A stretch of 51,949 nt of DNA from Planctomycetota bacterium (GTDB lineage Bacteria > Planctomycetota > Planctomycetia > Pirellulales > Pirellulaceae), in assembly GCA_026692885.1 (NCBI GenBank), contig JAPLNJ010001211.1, forward strand, positions 1 to 51,949. The letters run 5' to 3'. The position numbers and the translations under genes were made by a program. This document shows, in pieces, positions 1 to 8,827 of the stretch. A model generated the notes under the pieces. The model was not told the origin of the DNA and searched no databases. It was given only the letters and a program-made list of their open reading frames with translations. Numbering within the stretch: position 1 is the stretch's first letter; each line of letters begins with the position of its first letter.

Positions 1-1
1 C

Positions 2-1072
2 GTCCCCGCGACGCCCAATCCGAACGAGAGCGTGGCCGTCGAGTTGTCCGACGGGCGCGTGATGCTGAACATGCGCAACGAATCGCAACGTTTTCGCCGC
101 CTGATCGCGATCAGCCCGGACGGCGCCACCCACTGGAGCGAGCCGTTATATGACGAGGCATTGTTCGAGCCGATCTGCATGGCCGGCCTGGTCCGGGCGG
201 GGAAACGACCGGCAGACAAGATCCCACTGATCCTGTTCTCCAATCTGGACAGCCGCAGCAAGCCGGCAGGACCGGACTGGCGGGCTCGGGAGACCCTGGC
301 GATCAAGGCGAGCGAAGACGACGGCCGCACCTGGGCCGTCTTCCGCGTCCTAGAGCCCAACGGCACCGGCTATTCCGACCTGGCCGTAGCGGCGGACGGG
401 AGCATCCTCTGCCTTTACGAAGATGGCGGCACGACGGGCCACGGTTCCTGGCACATCCACTACCTGACCTCGCCCGCTTCCCGATGGAATGGATCTACAA
501 CGACTGAGCGCATGGACGAGTTGCGGCCGCTCGCGCTGGGCGGCGGACGCGTGCTGGCCTTGGCGCGCACCTGCGAGGGCCATTTGTGGGAGTTGCGCAG
601 CGAGGACGACGGGAAGACCTGGACCTCGCCGAAGCCGACGCCGCTGGTCCACCCGGACGCCCCGCCCATGCTCTTCCCTCTAGTCGAGGAGTTTGCAGTC
701 GGCGAGCATCGCATCCTGCGTAAGCTCAGCTTGGTTGGGGAGGGCCCTTGGATCCGCGTCGTGACGCGTCTTGAGCCATCCCGCCAAATGTCGCTGCACC
801 AATTGTCCGATCAACTCCGCTTCTCACATCGCGCCGCTTGGTCGTACTCGCCTTCCGTGGGCGGTTTCAATCCAGATGCCCAGTACAAGGCTCCGCTGAT
901 CCTGGTCCAAGCCGGCCGCGTCGCTTTGGGACTGGTGCCGGATCTCGCCGTGCTGGGCCGCGAGGATTTGAAACGCTGCAACCACGCGCTCGATCTCGAC
1001 GTGCCCGGCGGACCGCTGCTCCGAGCGGGCTTCCTGCCGGCCCGGTTGGCGTCCCATTCGGGCTGGACGTAG
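2..1072 (+). CDS. Sialidase-like protein (BNR/Asp-box), 5' end outside window
   Basis: Predicted exo-sialidase-like six-bladed beta-propeller, which would release terminal sialic acid or a related sugar from glycans outside the cell. Two Asp-box repeats of the S-x-D-D-G-x-T-W type are visible (SEDDGRTW and SEDDGKTW), and near the start there is the family-typical stretch PNESVAVELSDGRVMLNMRN. The frame stays open to the left edge, so the N-terminus with signal peptide and catalytic Arg/Asp is missing from the window; the GTG at 32 is only an internal codon. The C-terminus (LKRCNHALDLDVPGG) looks complete, with a short odd tail before the stop. The next bases hold a frameshifted fragment of another gene. 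The family call is firm; the substrate is inferred. Confidence 0.85.
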   Translation, partial: VPATPNPNESVAVELSDGRVMLNMRNESQRFRRLIAISPDGATHWSEPLYDEALFEPICMAGLVRAGKRPADKIPLILFSNLDSRSKPAGPDWRARETLAIKASEDDGRTWAVFRVLEPNGTGYSDLAVAADGSILCLYEDGGTTGHGSWHIHYLTSPASRWNGSTTTERMDELRPLALGGGRVLALARTCEGHLWELRSEDDGKTWTSPKPTPLVHPDAPPMLFPLVEEFAVGEHRILRKLSLVGEGPWIRVVTRLEPSRQMSLHQLSDQLRFSHRAAWSYSPSVGGFNPDAQYKAPLILVQAGRVALGLVPDLAVLGREDLKRCNHALDLDVPGGPLLRAGFLPARLASHSGWT

Positions 1073-1271
1073 GCCAGTGCAGCGTCGCCGAGGGGCAGAT
1101 TCGTCTGCACCTCACGACACCTTTCACCTGGAAAAGCCAACCGTTGGTCGTGTTCCGCCGGACGGAGCCCGCACGCGGTACACGCTCTACGTCAACGGCG
1201 CCGAGGTGGGCACCTGGCGCGGTGAAGAGCTCGAGAAGGGCGTCGCCCTGTCGCCGGCCAAGAGCTCATAG
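1056..1271 (+). pseudogene. Frameshifted fragment of a beta-sandwich domain
   Basis: Two pieces of one domain lie in different frames. One frame reads VAEGQIRLHLTTPFTWKSQP and on to FRRTEPARG; from about 1165 another frame continues RYTLYVNGAEVGTW and ends GEELEKGVALSPAKSS before a stop at 1269. The content resembles the interaction or sugar-binding beta-sandwich domains of planctomycete secreted proteins, but I cannot name the family. It starts inside the sialidase tail, so it was probably joined there by a deletion. No start codon or ribosome binding site is convincing. Confidence 0.45.
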
Positions 1272-1315
1272 AATCCCGAAGAGACCGCTCTATTCCGGGC
1301 CACACAACCAAGAAG

Positions 1316-1776
1316 GAGAAATATCAGGACTACGAGGGCGGCCTGTACCCGGAGGGAAAGAATGAGCGCCCGGCGGCTCACGAAGCTGCAGGGTTGGCAC
1401 TCGCCAAGCAGGTCCTGTCCAGCCGGACCTACGGCGGCTTCGCCAAGACGCCGCTCAACCCCGGACCATACGCCTACGAGTCGGGCTTCTCCGTCAAGTG
1501 GCTGATCGAACAGCAACTCCAGGGTGACGCGGCCCTGAACGATGACGCGACGAAAGGGCCGGTGAAAGCTCCCTGGCTGAGTTGGGGCCGTACTTGTGGG
1601 ATAACGGCGTGGTCCCACGCGCCGATGGTTACCGCTCCGAGGAGAGCGACTTCGGTGCCGATGGCACCCACCACGCAGGCCCCGGCACCGAAAAAATGGG
1701 ACAGTTGTTGCTTCAGTTCTTCAAGACCGACACCACGGCTCGGCCGTGGTTCGTCCGCCCGCGAGATGTGCCATGA
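1316..1776 (+). pseudogene. Decayed paralogue (C-terminal part) of the downstream SGNH-like gene
   Basis: Reading from 1316 gives the C-terminal part of a protein closely related to the next gene: shared pieces include the block around SSRTYGGF, PYAYESGFSVKWLIEQQ, VKAPWL, then after a frame change near 1582 GPYLWDNG and QLLLQFFKTDTTARPWF. Restoring one G in the run at about 1580 would rejoin the frame (WGPYLW), so a single-base deletion explains the break. The region upstream is unrelated and there is no start. The remnant's stop (TGA at 1774) overlaps the ATG at 1773 of its paralogue, which suggests the two were once tandem, translationally coupled genes. Confidence 0.7.
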
Positions 1777-3044
1777 AAGTCATTTTCTTCACAACGCTGC
1801 TGGTCGCGTCGCTTGGAGCTGCCTTCGCCAGCGAGGAGCCACCGATTGACGTGGCGCGCGGCAAGCAACTGATGCGAAGGTTCCAAGCCGGCGAGACGCT
1901 CACGCCCGGGGAGCAGGCGTATCTCGATCGCGTGAAGCAGGAGATCCGCAAACGCGCCGGCGGCAAACCGGCGGCTCCCGCGCCGATCGCCCCCGCGCGG
2001 CCCTTCCCAGTCAACCCGGATGATTGGACCGCGCTGGTTCCGATCACGGACATGACCACGCCGTACAAGGGCGAGGACGGAGGACTGTACGGTGGCGGCC
2101 AGAACGAACCGCCGGTGGCGCATCGCGCCGCGTATTTGAAGGAGTCGGAACAGATCCGTCCGCTCGACACGCACGGCCAGCCGTTGGACGACGGCCAGAT
2201 CGGCTTGATCACGATTGGTTTCTCCAACACGTCCATCGAATCCGAGGATTTCAAACGGGCCGCCGATGCCGATCCGCAGAAGTCGCCGCACGTGACAATC
2301 GTCAACGGCGCCATCGGCGGGCGTTCGGCAGTCATGTGGGCCTGGGATGGCGCAGACCTCTTGCCGCCAGCCGAACGGGACCGCCTGGACAAAGAAATGG
2401 ATGTCGTCCGACTGCCCAAAATCAACCGCCGGAGCAGCCTCGGACTGGACAAGGACACGTGGCCGACGCTGGCGAAACGAATCGAGGCGACGGGCCTTTC
2501 GCCCGCACAGGTGCAAGCGGTCTGGCTCAAGCACGTCGAGGCCAACCCGAAACCGCTCGGCGAATTTCCCGCCCACGCCCGCGTCTTGCAGGCCGACATC
2601 ACCGCCATCCTCAACATCGCGCGGCAACGTTACCCCAACCTGCGCGTCGCGTATCTGTCCGGCCGCACCTTTGGCGGTTGGTCGGGCCGCGCCAGCGGCA
2701 GCCCGGAGCCTTATGCCTACGAATCCGGCTTCGGTACCCGCTGGGTCGTGCAAAGCCAGATGCAAAGCGACCCGCGGCTGAACTACGACCCCGCGCGCGG
2801 CGAAGTGAAAGCGCCGCTGGTGCTGTGGGGACCGTATCTGTGGGCCTGCGGCAACACGCCCCGCAAGTCCGACGGGCTGACGTGGACGCAGAACGACGTG
2901 CGGGCCGATCAACTGCATCCCAACGAGGCCGGCGGCCGGAAGACAACCATGCTCCTACTGAACTTCTTCAAGACCGATATCGGTGCGAGCCGGTGGTTTC
3001 TCAAGCCTGGCGAAACGGGGCACCTTACGCCACTGCCCAAATGA
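1773..3044 (+). CDS. Secreted SGNH-like esterase-type protein
   Basis: Protein of 423 residues with a clear signal peptide when started at ATG 1773 (MKVIFFTTLLVASLGAAFAS); the upstream in-frame GTG at 1746 would spoil it. It resembles a planctomycete secreted SGNH/GDSL-like family: an early block ITIGFSNTSIES, a middle block HVTIVNGAIGGRSAVMWAW, the segment LSPAQVQAVWLKH, LRVAYLSGRTFGGW, and near the C-terminus a possible block V, DQLHPNEAGG, with the Asp and His expected of the catalytic dyad. This suggests an extracellular carbohydrate esterase, but the nucleophile is not certain. A linker rich in Ala and Pro follows a short helical segment after the signal peptide. A decayed copy of its C-terminal half lies directly upstream. 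Confidence 0.7.
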   Translation: MKVIFFTTLLVASLGAAFASEEPPIDVARGKQLMRRFQAGETLTPGEQAYLDRVKQEIRKRAGGKPAAPAPIAPARPFPVNPDDWTALVPITDMTTPYKGEDGGLYGGGQNEPPVAHRAAYLKESEQIRPLDTHGQPLDDGQIGLITIGFSNTSIESEDFKRAADADPQKSPHVTIVNGAIGGRSAVMWAWDGADLLPPAERDRLDKEMDVVRLPKINRRSSLGLDKDTWPTLAKRIEATGLSPAQVQAVWLKHVEANPKPLGEFPAHARVLQADITAILNIARQRYPNLRVAYLSGRTFGGWSGRASGSPEPYAYESGFGTRWVVQSQMQSDPRLNYDPARGEVKAPLVLWGPYLWACGNTPRKSDGLTWTQNDVRADQLHPNEAGGRKTTMLLLNFFKTDIGASRWFLKPGETGHLTPLPK

Positions 3045-3062
3045 ACATTCCAACAAGACAGC

Positions 3063-3236
3063 CTACTGCCACGGAACAAGGCGTTGCACGAGTTGCTGAC
3101 GGAGCTGCGCATCGAGCACGAGTACGAAATCATCCCCGACGTGGCCCACAATTCGCAACTCTACTACCAGAAACTCGGCATGAAACAATTCGAGTTTCAC
3201 CGGAAGAGTCTCGCAGCGCTGGGCCCTGCTAAGTGA
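3063..3236 (+). pseudogene. C-terminal tail of an alpha/beta-hydrolase (esterase-like) gene
   Basis: About 57 codons, open from 3063 to the stop at 3234, read LLPRNKALHELLTELRIEHE then YEIIPDVAHNSQLYYQKLG and end KSLAALGPAK. This is the end of an esterase D-like or acetyl-xylan-esterase-like alpha/beta hydrolase: the His in DVAHNS is where the catalytic His of the fold sits. There is no N-terminal part, no nucleophile elbow and no start, so it is a decapitated gene joined directly behind the SGNH-like gene. Confidence 0.6.
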
Positions 3237-3376
3237 GGATCCGCTTCTGGGACAGCCCGCATGGCAACGTTTCGCCCGATGGTCGCTTCTACATGTTCAC
3301 CTCGAACTGGGAAGAAACCCTCGGCCAGGACCGGGCCAGCCGCTTCCGCCAAGATGTCTTCATTGTGAAACTTGAA
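3236..3376 (+). pseudogene. C-terminal tail of a WD40/TolB-like propeller gene
   Basis: A short stretch reads SPHGNVSPDGRFYMFTSNW, then EETLGQDRASRFRQDVFIVKLE. This is the end of a PD40/TolB-like beta-propeller: SPDGRF is the repeat signature. After about 3376 the frame runs into sequence antisense to the next gene and loses sense. It is joined directly to the preceding hydrolase tail, so two gene ends lie back to back, followed by the cut 3' end of a convergent gene. Confidence 0.5.
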
Positions 3377-4146
3377 GCGGATGGGGATATGTGTACGGCT
3401 GGTAGTAATGGGGCTGGGGGGGCCTCGTTGAAGAAATCCCTCCCCTCCTTGACGTGCTCTGCCTGTTTCGCTGCGTGTTCCGGATTCGCCCAAGGACGCA
3501 GCACCATGTTCAGCTGCGCGCCATTGAGCGTGTTGTTCCAGGCGTAGCAGGGCGATGGTTCGAACACGCCGTCTCCGTCGGCATCCGTGGCCCGGCCCGG
3601 TTGGCCGAAGGCTGGATGGCCGGCCCCTCTCTGCCCCGCCGGAATCTCGTTGCCGTCGATGGGGTTCGTGCCGTCGCAGATCCCAAGGAACTTGCAGTGG
3701 TCAACGCGGAAGTTCTTGCAGTTGCCGCTGATCACGACCTCGCCGGCCCACGTTCCCGCGGTGGGGAACCCGGTTCCGTCGAAGGTGATCCCTGTGATCC
3801 GGAAGGGTTTTCCTTCCACTCCGTTGATCACGAATGACTTGTCTCCGGGCGCCGTGGTGGTATCCGTGCGAATGATCGTCTTGTCGATTCCAGCGCCCTG
3901 GATGGTGATCGCTTTCATCTTGGCCCAATGATTGGCGTTCCATCCCTTCTTCCACACCGCCGTTCCTTCGGGGAGTTGCACGATGTCCCCATCCTTGGCC
4001 GCGTTGATCGCCTCCCAGACGGCCTCCGGCGTCAAGGCGGCGGCCGTGCGGGTCTCGGCACGAACGGTTCTGGGCAGTAAACCGTCCGCAACGACGAGGA
4101 GAGGCAATGCCAACAAGAATCGAAATCGCGTGCTTCTGATACCCAT
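3289..4146 (-). CDS. Truncated right-handed beta-helix (pectate-lyase-like) secreted protein
   Basis: Start chosen at ATG 4146, which has GGAG seven bases upstream; the in-frame TTG at 4152 lacks one. The N-terminus is a signal peptide (FLLALPLLVVADGLLPRTVRA). The mature part reads TPEAVWEAINAAKDGDIVQL and AITIQGAGIDKTIIR, then the stacked turns of a right-handed parallel beta-helix as in pectate-lyase-fold proteins. Two abnormalities are visible: the helix breaks off after the CDGTNPIDGNEI region and jumps to a segment from the far side of such proteins (DADGDGVFEPSPCYAWNNT), and the last 45 or so residues, from about 3420, are read antisense through a WD40 gene tail. The real protein of this family is usually much longer. 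Probably a non-functional remnant. Confidence 0.6.
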   Translation of the reverse strand: MGIRSTRFRFLLALPLLVVADGLLPRTVRAETRTAAALTPEAVWEAINAAKDGDIVQLPEGTAVWKKGWNANHWAKMKAITIQGAGIDKTIIRTDTTTAPGDKSFVINGVEGKPFRITGITFDGTGFPTAGTWAGEVVISGNCKNFRVDHCKFLGICDGTNPIDGNEIPAGQRGAGHPAFGQPGRATDADGDGVFEPSPCYAWNNTLNGAQLNMVLRPWANPEHAAKQAEHVKEGRDFFNEAPPAPLLPAVHISPSASSFTMKTSWRKRLARSWPRVSSQFEVNM

Positions 4147-4504
4147 CGCCAACTCTCCTATGCTGTCCTGGAACTCTTACTATCAGGTGATGCTTCAGCA
4201 TAGCAGACGTTGAAGCGGGGACACACCTCGGTCGATGTGACCGACGCGCGCCCGCGCGCATTTAAGCTGCGATGTGTTCGGGCTGAATCCCGAATCAAAA
4301 ATCACGTAATTCACTAAAACTGAGGGCCCTCGATAATTTCGCCGAACTGCTTCTTGAAAAATCAAACTTGGGCGACTGGATTTGAGCCAGCAACCGATTG
4401 GTCCCGACTGAGATTCAAGGCCCGCGCCCCCAACGCTGCAATTATCGCCCTTTTTGCGAGCGGTTTCCCGATATCGACTTTATCTCATCCAACGCCCAAC
4501 GATG
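4147..4504. other. Intergenic stretch between two minus-strand genes
   Basis: About 360 bases without a supportable gene. It carries the upstream region of the beta-helix gene, with its ribosome binding site at about 4153-4156, and the downstream region of the TIR-STAND gene. A GC-palindromic run lies near 4241-4260. I see no clear terminator hairpin with a T-run and no recognisable promoter. Confidence 0.5.
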
Positions 4505-7500
4505 TCATCCGGTGTCCTCACGCCAGTCTCTGAACGAAATAGGATTTTGAACCTCTAAGACTCCCGGCCCGACAGGTAGTTCGTCAAAGGTCTTTCGGTA
4601 AGGCTCGCCCGGGAAGAACTGCAGCCACTCGAACCAAGAGAAGTTTCGATTCGCAATCAGCCCCGCACGGCGTTCCCAGGACGCGGGGTCAACATCCCAG
4701 AGCACCAAAGTACCACGACTGTGGTCGTGAGGGCCCGCGTTGAAGCCGATGGCTGGTCTACGGGCGTCAGGGCTGAACTCCAACCCCACAGGATAACCTT
4801 CGCCCAGTTCGAGTACTTGGCTCTCGATCCGACCAACCGTGATATCCCAGAGGATGACGCCGCCGAGGTTATTCTCTACGCGTTGACTCCACCAAGCGAC
4901 GGCAAGGGTCCTGCCGTCGGGGCTTAAGGCCACGCAGTCCACGCTGTGCCCGGAGTCGAGGAGCGGGGTCTTCCTGAGGCCCGTCGCGATGTCCCACAGC
5001 ACCACCACGCCGCCTTTCCTCGGGTAGGGGGGGGCGAACCCAGCGGCGAGTGTGCGGCCGTCGGGGCTGAACGCCACATCCGTGACGTCGCCCTCGGTGG
5101 CCTCAAGGACCGAGCCCCGCGTGCCCGTCGAGACGTCCCAGAGCATCACGCGAGATTCGTCCTTGAAGTTCATGCGGAATCCCGCTGCGAATGTTGTTCT
5201 GTCTGGGCTGAACGCTACAGCCTTGAAGTAACCATCCTCAGTGGCCTCGAGGGTCGAGTCGCGCCGCACGCCCGTCGCAACGTCCCACCTCAGGATCCTC
5301 GAACGGCCCTTGCCATGCACATTGAGGCCGGCAGCGAGTGTGCGGCCATCGGGGCTGAACGCCAAATGCGTGACCTCGCTCTCGGGGGCCTCAAGGACCG
5401 GGCCCCGCGTGCCCTTCGAGACGTCCCAGAGCATCACGCGAGATTCGTAGGGTGTGTGCGTGTAGAGGAAGCGGAATGCCGCTGCGACTGTCGTTTTGTC
5501 TGGACTGAACGCTACAGCCGTGAAGTGACCATCCTCAGTGGCCTCGAGGGTCGAGTCGCGCCGCACGCCCGTCGAAACGTCCCACCTCACGATCCTGAAA
5601 CGGCCCTCGCGGCACGGGGCGAGGGTGGCAGCGAGTGTCTCGCCATCGGGACTGAACGCCACACCGGATACCACCCCTTCGTCAGCGTCGAGAGTCGCGA
5701 ACGGCCTCAGTCTCAGCGCCGCCAGATCCCAGATCACCACGCGGCGGCGGCCGTCCTTGCCGAACGGGAGAAACCCCGCAGCGACTGTCTGGCCGTCCGG
5801 ACTGAATGCCACGCCCGTGACCGCGCCCTCGGGGACATCGAGGATCGGGCCAACAAGCCATTTGCCCTCGACCCCATTCCAAAGCCTCACGCGTCCGCGA
5901 TTCTTGTTCTTCGGGAGACTAGGCAGTCCTGCGGCGAGCATCTGGCCGTCGGGGCTGAATGCCACGCTCGTGACCGCGCCCTCGGGGTCATCGAGTGCCG
6001 TGTCGCTTTGCCTCCCCGTCACCAAGTCAAAGAGCTTCACGCCGCTGGCGCCTGACACGGCACTCACGGCGAGCGTCTGGCCATCCGGGCTGAACGCCAC
6101 GCCCGCGATGTCGCCCGATGGATCGAGGGTCTTGTCGCGCTGCTTCCCGTCGGAGAGATCCCAGAGTTGCACGTAGTCTGGAAGAAACATGTTTGATGCT
6201 ATCTCGCCATCATAGGATTCGATCGCAGCGGCGAGCACCTGGCCATCGGGGCTTATGCCCAGGCCGGTGACCGCACCGGATACTTCTTCGACAACGGGAC
6301 TGGCCCGCCGACCCGTCGCGACGTCGCACAGAACCACGCCCCCGCGATCGTCTAAGGTCGCGTTACTCCCGTACCCCGCGGCGAGTGTCCGGCTGTCGGC
6401 GCTGAACGCCACGCACCTGACCGGCCCTTCGGCGACCTCCAGGGTCGGGCCACGGCGCCGCCCCGTCTTCGCGTCCCAGAACACCACCCCGCCGGTCCCG
6501 CCGGTGGGGTCAATGAACCCCGCCGAGAGATATCGGCCGTCGCGACTGAACGCCACGCCCGTGACCGCACCCTCGGTAACATCTAGGATCGAGTCGATTT
6601 GCCTTCCCGTCGCCACGTCCCACAGCACGACGCCGTGGCGGCCTCCAAGGCGGCCGAACCCGGTCGCCAGGGTCTTTCCGTCGGGGCTGAACGCCTCGCA
6701 GAGGAGCGATTGATCGAAGGACAAGAAGCACTTGACAGGGGAACTGGAATCGAGGGCTCGAAGCAACGCCTCACGGGCTTCAAATGTGCTATGAGCACGG
6801 ACGGCCTCGACGCTCAGGAGCAAGGCCCGGTCCAGCATGCCGCCCTCCGTCTCCGCCTTTGCCAGGGCGGCGAACTGACGCGAGACCGCGATGCGGGTCT
6901 GTTCCTTCGCCCGTTCTACCGACTCACGAAGCTGTCGTTCCCTAACAAGGTCCTCCAGTTCCCGTCGGCGTTCGGCTTCCCGGCTCCCGTCGAGGAACTC
7001 GCATTCGAGTTTTGTCAGCATGCCGGGGTGCGCCTCGTCGAACTTTTCCGCGAATTCCAATCGCCCCTTCACCCAGAGGTAGCTGCCGTCGCGGTTCTTA
7101 TCGGCCCATTCGTAGGCAGCGTCGCGGAGACGGTCGTGCAGACGCTTGTCGTCGCGATTTTCGTCGAGCCAGCCTTTCAACGTGTCCCAGCGTTGAATCA
7201 ACGCTTCGTGAGTGACTTCGACTGAGCCATCGTCGTTGATGACGATCAGGCGGTTGGCCTGCGCGCTTAACTCGTCGAGCACTGCGTCGATCGTACGGGA
7301 GTCGATCTTGTCGGGATACAGTTCCGCCTTGCGGACGCGGCGGCGCGTGTCGGTGACCCCTTCGCCCAGCATCGTCAGTCGCAGGAACACGTTCTTGGCG
7401 ATCTCCCGCTGCTTGGGTGTGAGTTTCTCTAGCGTCGAGTTCGCACGTTTCCTCAAGGCCCCTTCGACCCCCCCCGTCTCGTCGTAGCCGTCATCGGTAA

Positions 7501-8827
7501 GAAAGCCATAGCGACGTTTCTCCCACAACTCTTTCAGAGCATGCTGTAGAAGCGGCAACGAGCCATGCTGGTCTTGGACGTCCTTCAGAATGCGCGCTAC
7601 CAATCCCTTTTCGAAGTACGCTCCGACCTGCAATGCCGGGGTTTCGATCACCGTGCGCAAGGCTTCGTCCGATAATCTTCCCAGCAAGAGGGTGCGGTTC
7701 TCGATCATCCCCTTCAGAGTCGGAACATTCAGGCAGCGATCGAAGAAATCAGCACGTAGCGTGATTACGATCCGCAACCGATCGCGTCGACTCTCGGCCA
7801 CCGCCCTCAGAAGATCGACGAATTTCTGTACCCGACTTTCGCCCGTGGGCACTGCGGTCTGAGCGGCCTCGAACGTGTAACGGTCAGTACTGTGCGTGAA
7901 GAGTTCCTCGAACTGATCAATCACTAGCAAAACGTGCTGGTCATCTTTGCGGAAGAGACTTCCTAACTTGTCGAGCAGTTTGTGCGAGCCCGTGAAAAAC
8001 TGCTTCTCGAGATCATCAATCATTTGCTCAGCAAGCAACGCAGGTTGTTCAGGCAACGAAGCCACGATTTCAACGGCCACAGATCGGATCGGATTGGTCC
8101 CCGGCCGCACGGTGATCGTTGTCGTTTGCGCGAGTGCGGGACGTTCCCGCCGCGCCAACTCGGTCTGCAACCCGGCTCGCACAAGCGATGACTTTCCGCT
8201 CCCCGATCCGCCGATGACCGCCGTGCAAGGCCAGTCGTTCAAGCGGCTGCAGAGTTTCTTGATCTCCTCGTCGCGACCAAGAAAGTAGGTCGCATGCTTC
8301 CGCTCAAACGGTTCGAGACCGCGATACGGTTCGATTTCGGGCTTGGGAATCCGTGGGTCGTCGCCAGGGCCCGACTTGGGAGCCTCGCCGAGGATCAAAG
8401 CTCGCAATCGCTGCAAAGCGCCAGCGTCATCCAGGCCCTTTCGGAAGTCGGCCCACATGTGCAACGAGATGAAGCCCTTAACTGCGTTCTCCTGAGCTCC
8501 CGGAAGAAGTACGAGAACCAGGCGTTTGGCCTCGTGCCCCTTTTCATACATTGCCCGCTTCAGCAGCAGGTCGATTTCGTACTTGTGAACCGGGCCGCGC
8601 CCGCCCGGTCCGAAGAAGACCACCGCCGCTCCGCACGTTGCGACGGCCTCTTCAAGTTGGGACATCCACGTTCCGGCAGAACGCAAATCGTCTTTGTCGA
8701 ACCAGCAGGGGATGGGGCGTTCTCCCCGCTCCAGGTCGCCGCGTTCGAGCAGGCCCTTTATGGCTTCGACCGCAGGCTTGTCCAGGCTGTTGTGCGACAG
8801 GAACACGTCCGATTGATCAGTCGGCAT
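4505..8827 (-). CDS. TIR-STAND NTPase with 14 WD40 blades (candidate defence sensor)
   Basis: A 1440-residue protein. Residues 5-140 form a TIR-like domain (SDVFLSHNSLDK, CWFDKDDLRSAG, AVVFFGPGGRGPVHKYEIDL, with an acidic residue at E84). Residues 168-190 (PYRGLEPFERKHATYFLGR) open an nSTAND-type NTPase with Walker A GGSGSGKSS at 206-214, Walker B LLVIDQFEELF at 300-310 and a likely sensor stretch IVITLRADFFDR. A helical, winged-helix-like region follows, with a charged coiled-coil segment (REAERRRELEDLVRERQ) before about 14 WD40 blades, enough for two seven-bladed propellers. In known STAND systems the repeats sense a trigger, the NTPase oligomerises and the TIR degrades NAD or makes a signal; that role is inferred here. 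An A/G-rich ribosome binding site lies upstream of ATG 8827. No partner gene lies beside it. Confidence 0.85.
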   Translation of the reverse strand: MPTDQSDVFLSHNSLDKPAVEAIKGLLERGDLERGERPIPCWFDKDDLRSAGTWMSQLEEAVATCGAAVVFFGPGGRGPVHKYEIDLLLKRAMYEKGHEAKRLVLVLLPGAQENAVKGFISLHMWADFRKGLDDAGALQRLRALILGEAPKSGPGDDPRIPKPEIEPYRGLEPFERKHATYFLGRDEEIKKLCSRLNDWPCTAVIGGSGSGKSSLVRAGLQTELARRERPALAQTTTITVRPGTNPIRSVAVEIVASLPEQPALLAEQMIDDLEKQFFTGSHKLLDKLGSLFRKDDQHVLLVIDQFEELFTHSTDRYTFEAAQTAVPTGESRVQKFVDLLRAVAESRRDRLRIVITLRADFFDRCLNVPTLKGMIENRTLLLGRLSDEALRTVIETPALQVGAYFEKGLVARILKDVQDQHGSLPLLQHALKELWEKRRYGFLTDDGYDETGGVEGALRKRANSTLEKLTPKQREIAKNVFLRLTMLGEGVTDTRRRVRKAELYPDKIDSRTIDAVLDELSAQANRLIVINDDGSVEVTHEALIQRWDTLKGWLDENRDDKRLHDRLRDAAYEWADKNRDGSYLWVKGRLEFAEKFDEAHPGMLTKLECEFLDGSREAERRRELEDLVRERQLRESVERAKEQTRIAVSRQFAALAKAETEGGMLDRALLLSVEAVRAHSTFEAREALLRALDSSSPVKCFLSFDQSLLCEAFSPDGKTLATGFGRLGGRHGVVLWDVATGRQIDSILDVTEGAVTGVAFSRDGRYLSAGFIDPTGGTGGVVFWDAKTGRRRGPTLEVAEGPVRCVAFSADSRTLAAGYGSNATLDDRGGVVLCDVATGRRASPVVEEVSGAVTGLGISPDGQVLAAAIESYDGEIASNMFLPDYVQLWDLSDGKQRDKTLDPSGDIAGVAFSPDGQTLAVSAVSGASGVKLFDLVTGRQSDTALDDPEGAVTSVAFSPDGQMLAAGLPSLPKNKNRGRVRLWNGVEGKWLVGPILDVPEGAVTGVAFSPDGQTVAAGFLPFGKDGRRRVVIWDLAALRLRPFATLDADEGVVSGVAFSPDGETLAATLAPCREGRFRIVRWDVSTGVRRDSTLEATEDGHFTAVAFSPDKTTVAAAFRFLYTHTPYESRVMLWDVSKGTRGPVLEAPESEVTHLAFSPDGRTLAAGLNVHGKGRSRILRWDVATGVRRDSTLEATEDGYFKAVAFSPDRTTFAAGFRMNFKDESRVMLWDVSTGTRGSVLEATEGDVTDVAFSPDGRTLAAGFAPPYPRKGGVVVLWDIATGLRKTPLLDSGHSVDCVALSPDGRTLAVAWWSQRVENNLGGVILWDITVGRIESQVLELGEGYPVGLEFSPDARRPAIGFNAGPHDHSRGTLVLWDVDPASWERRAGLIANRNFSWFEWLQFFPGEPYRKTFDELPVGPGVLEVQNPISFRDWREDTG
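5090..5680. repeat. Near-identical tandem duplication of a two-blade WD40 unit
   Basis: Inside the STAND gene, two adjacent units of about 288-297 bases are nearly identical. The segment at 5231-5276 recurs at 5528-5573, and the segment at 5131-5160 recurs at 5419-5448. At protein level both encode TTxAAxFR, ESRVMLWDVSxGTRG, VLEAxE and AFSPDGRTLAAG. The in-frame, recent duplication shows that the propeller array is still expanding or recombining. Confidence 0.7.

Noticed and set aside
2024..3232. 402-codon frame overlapping the SGNH-like gene
   Set aside because: Shifted frame of the same gene; only its last part coincides with the hydrolase tail, which is listed separately.
4946..6055. 369-codon plus-strand frame opposite the WD40 array
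   Set aside because: It follows the repeat period of the WD40 coding strand and contains no sense of its own.
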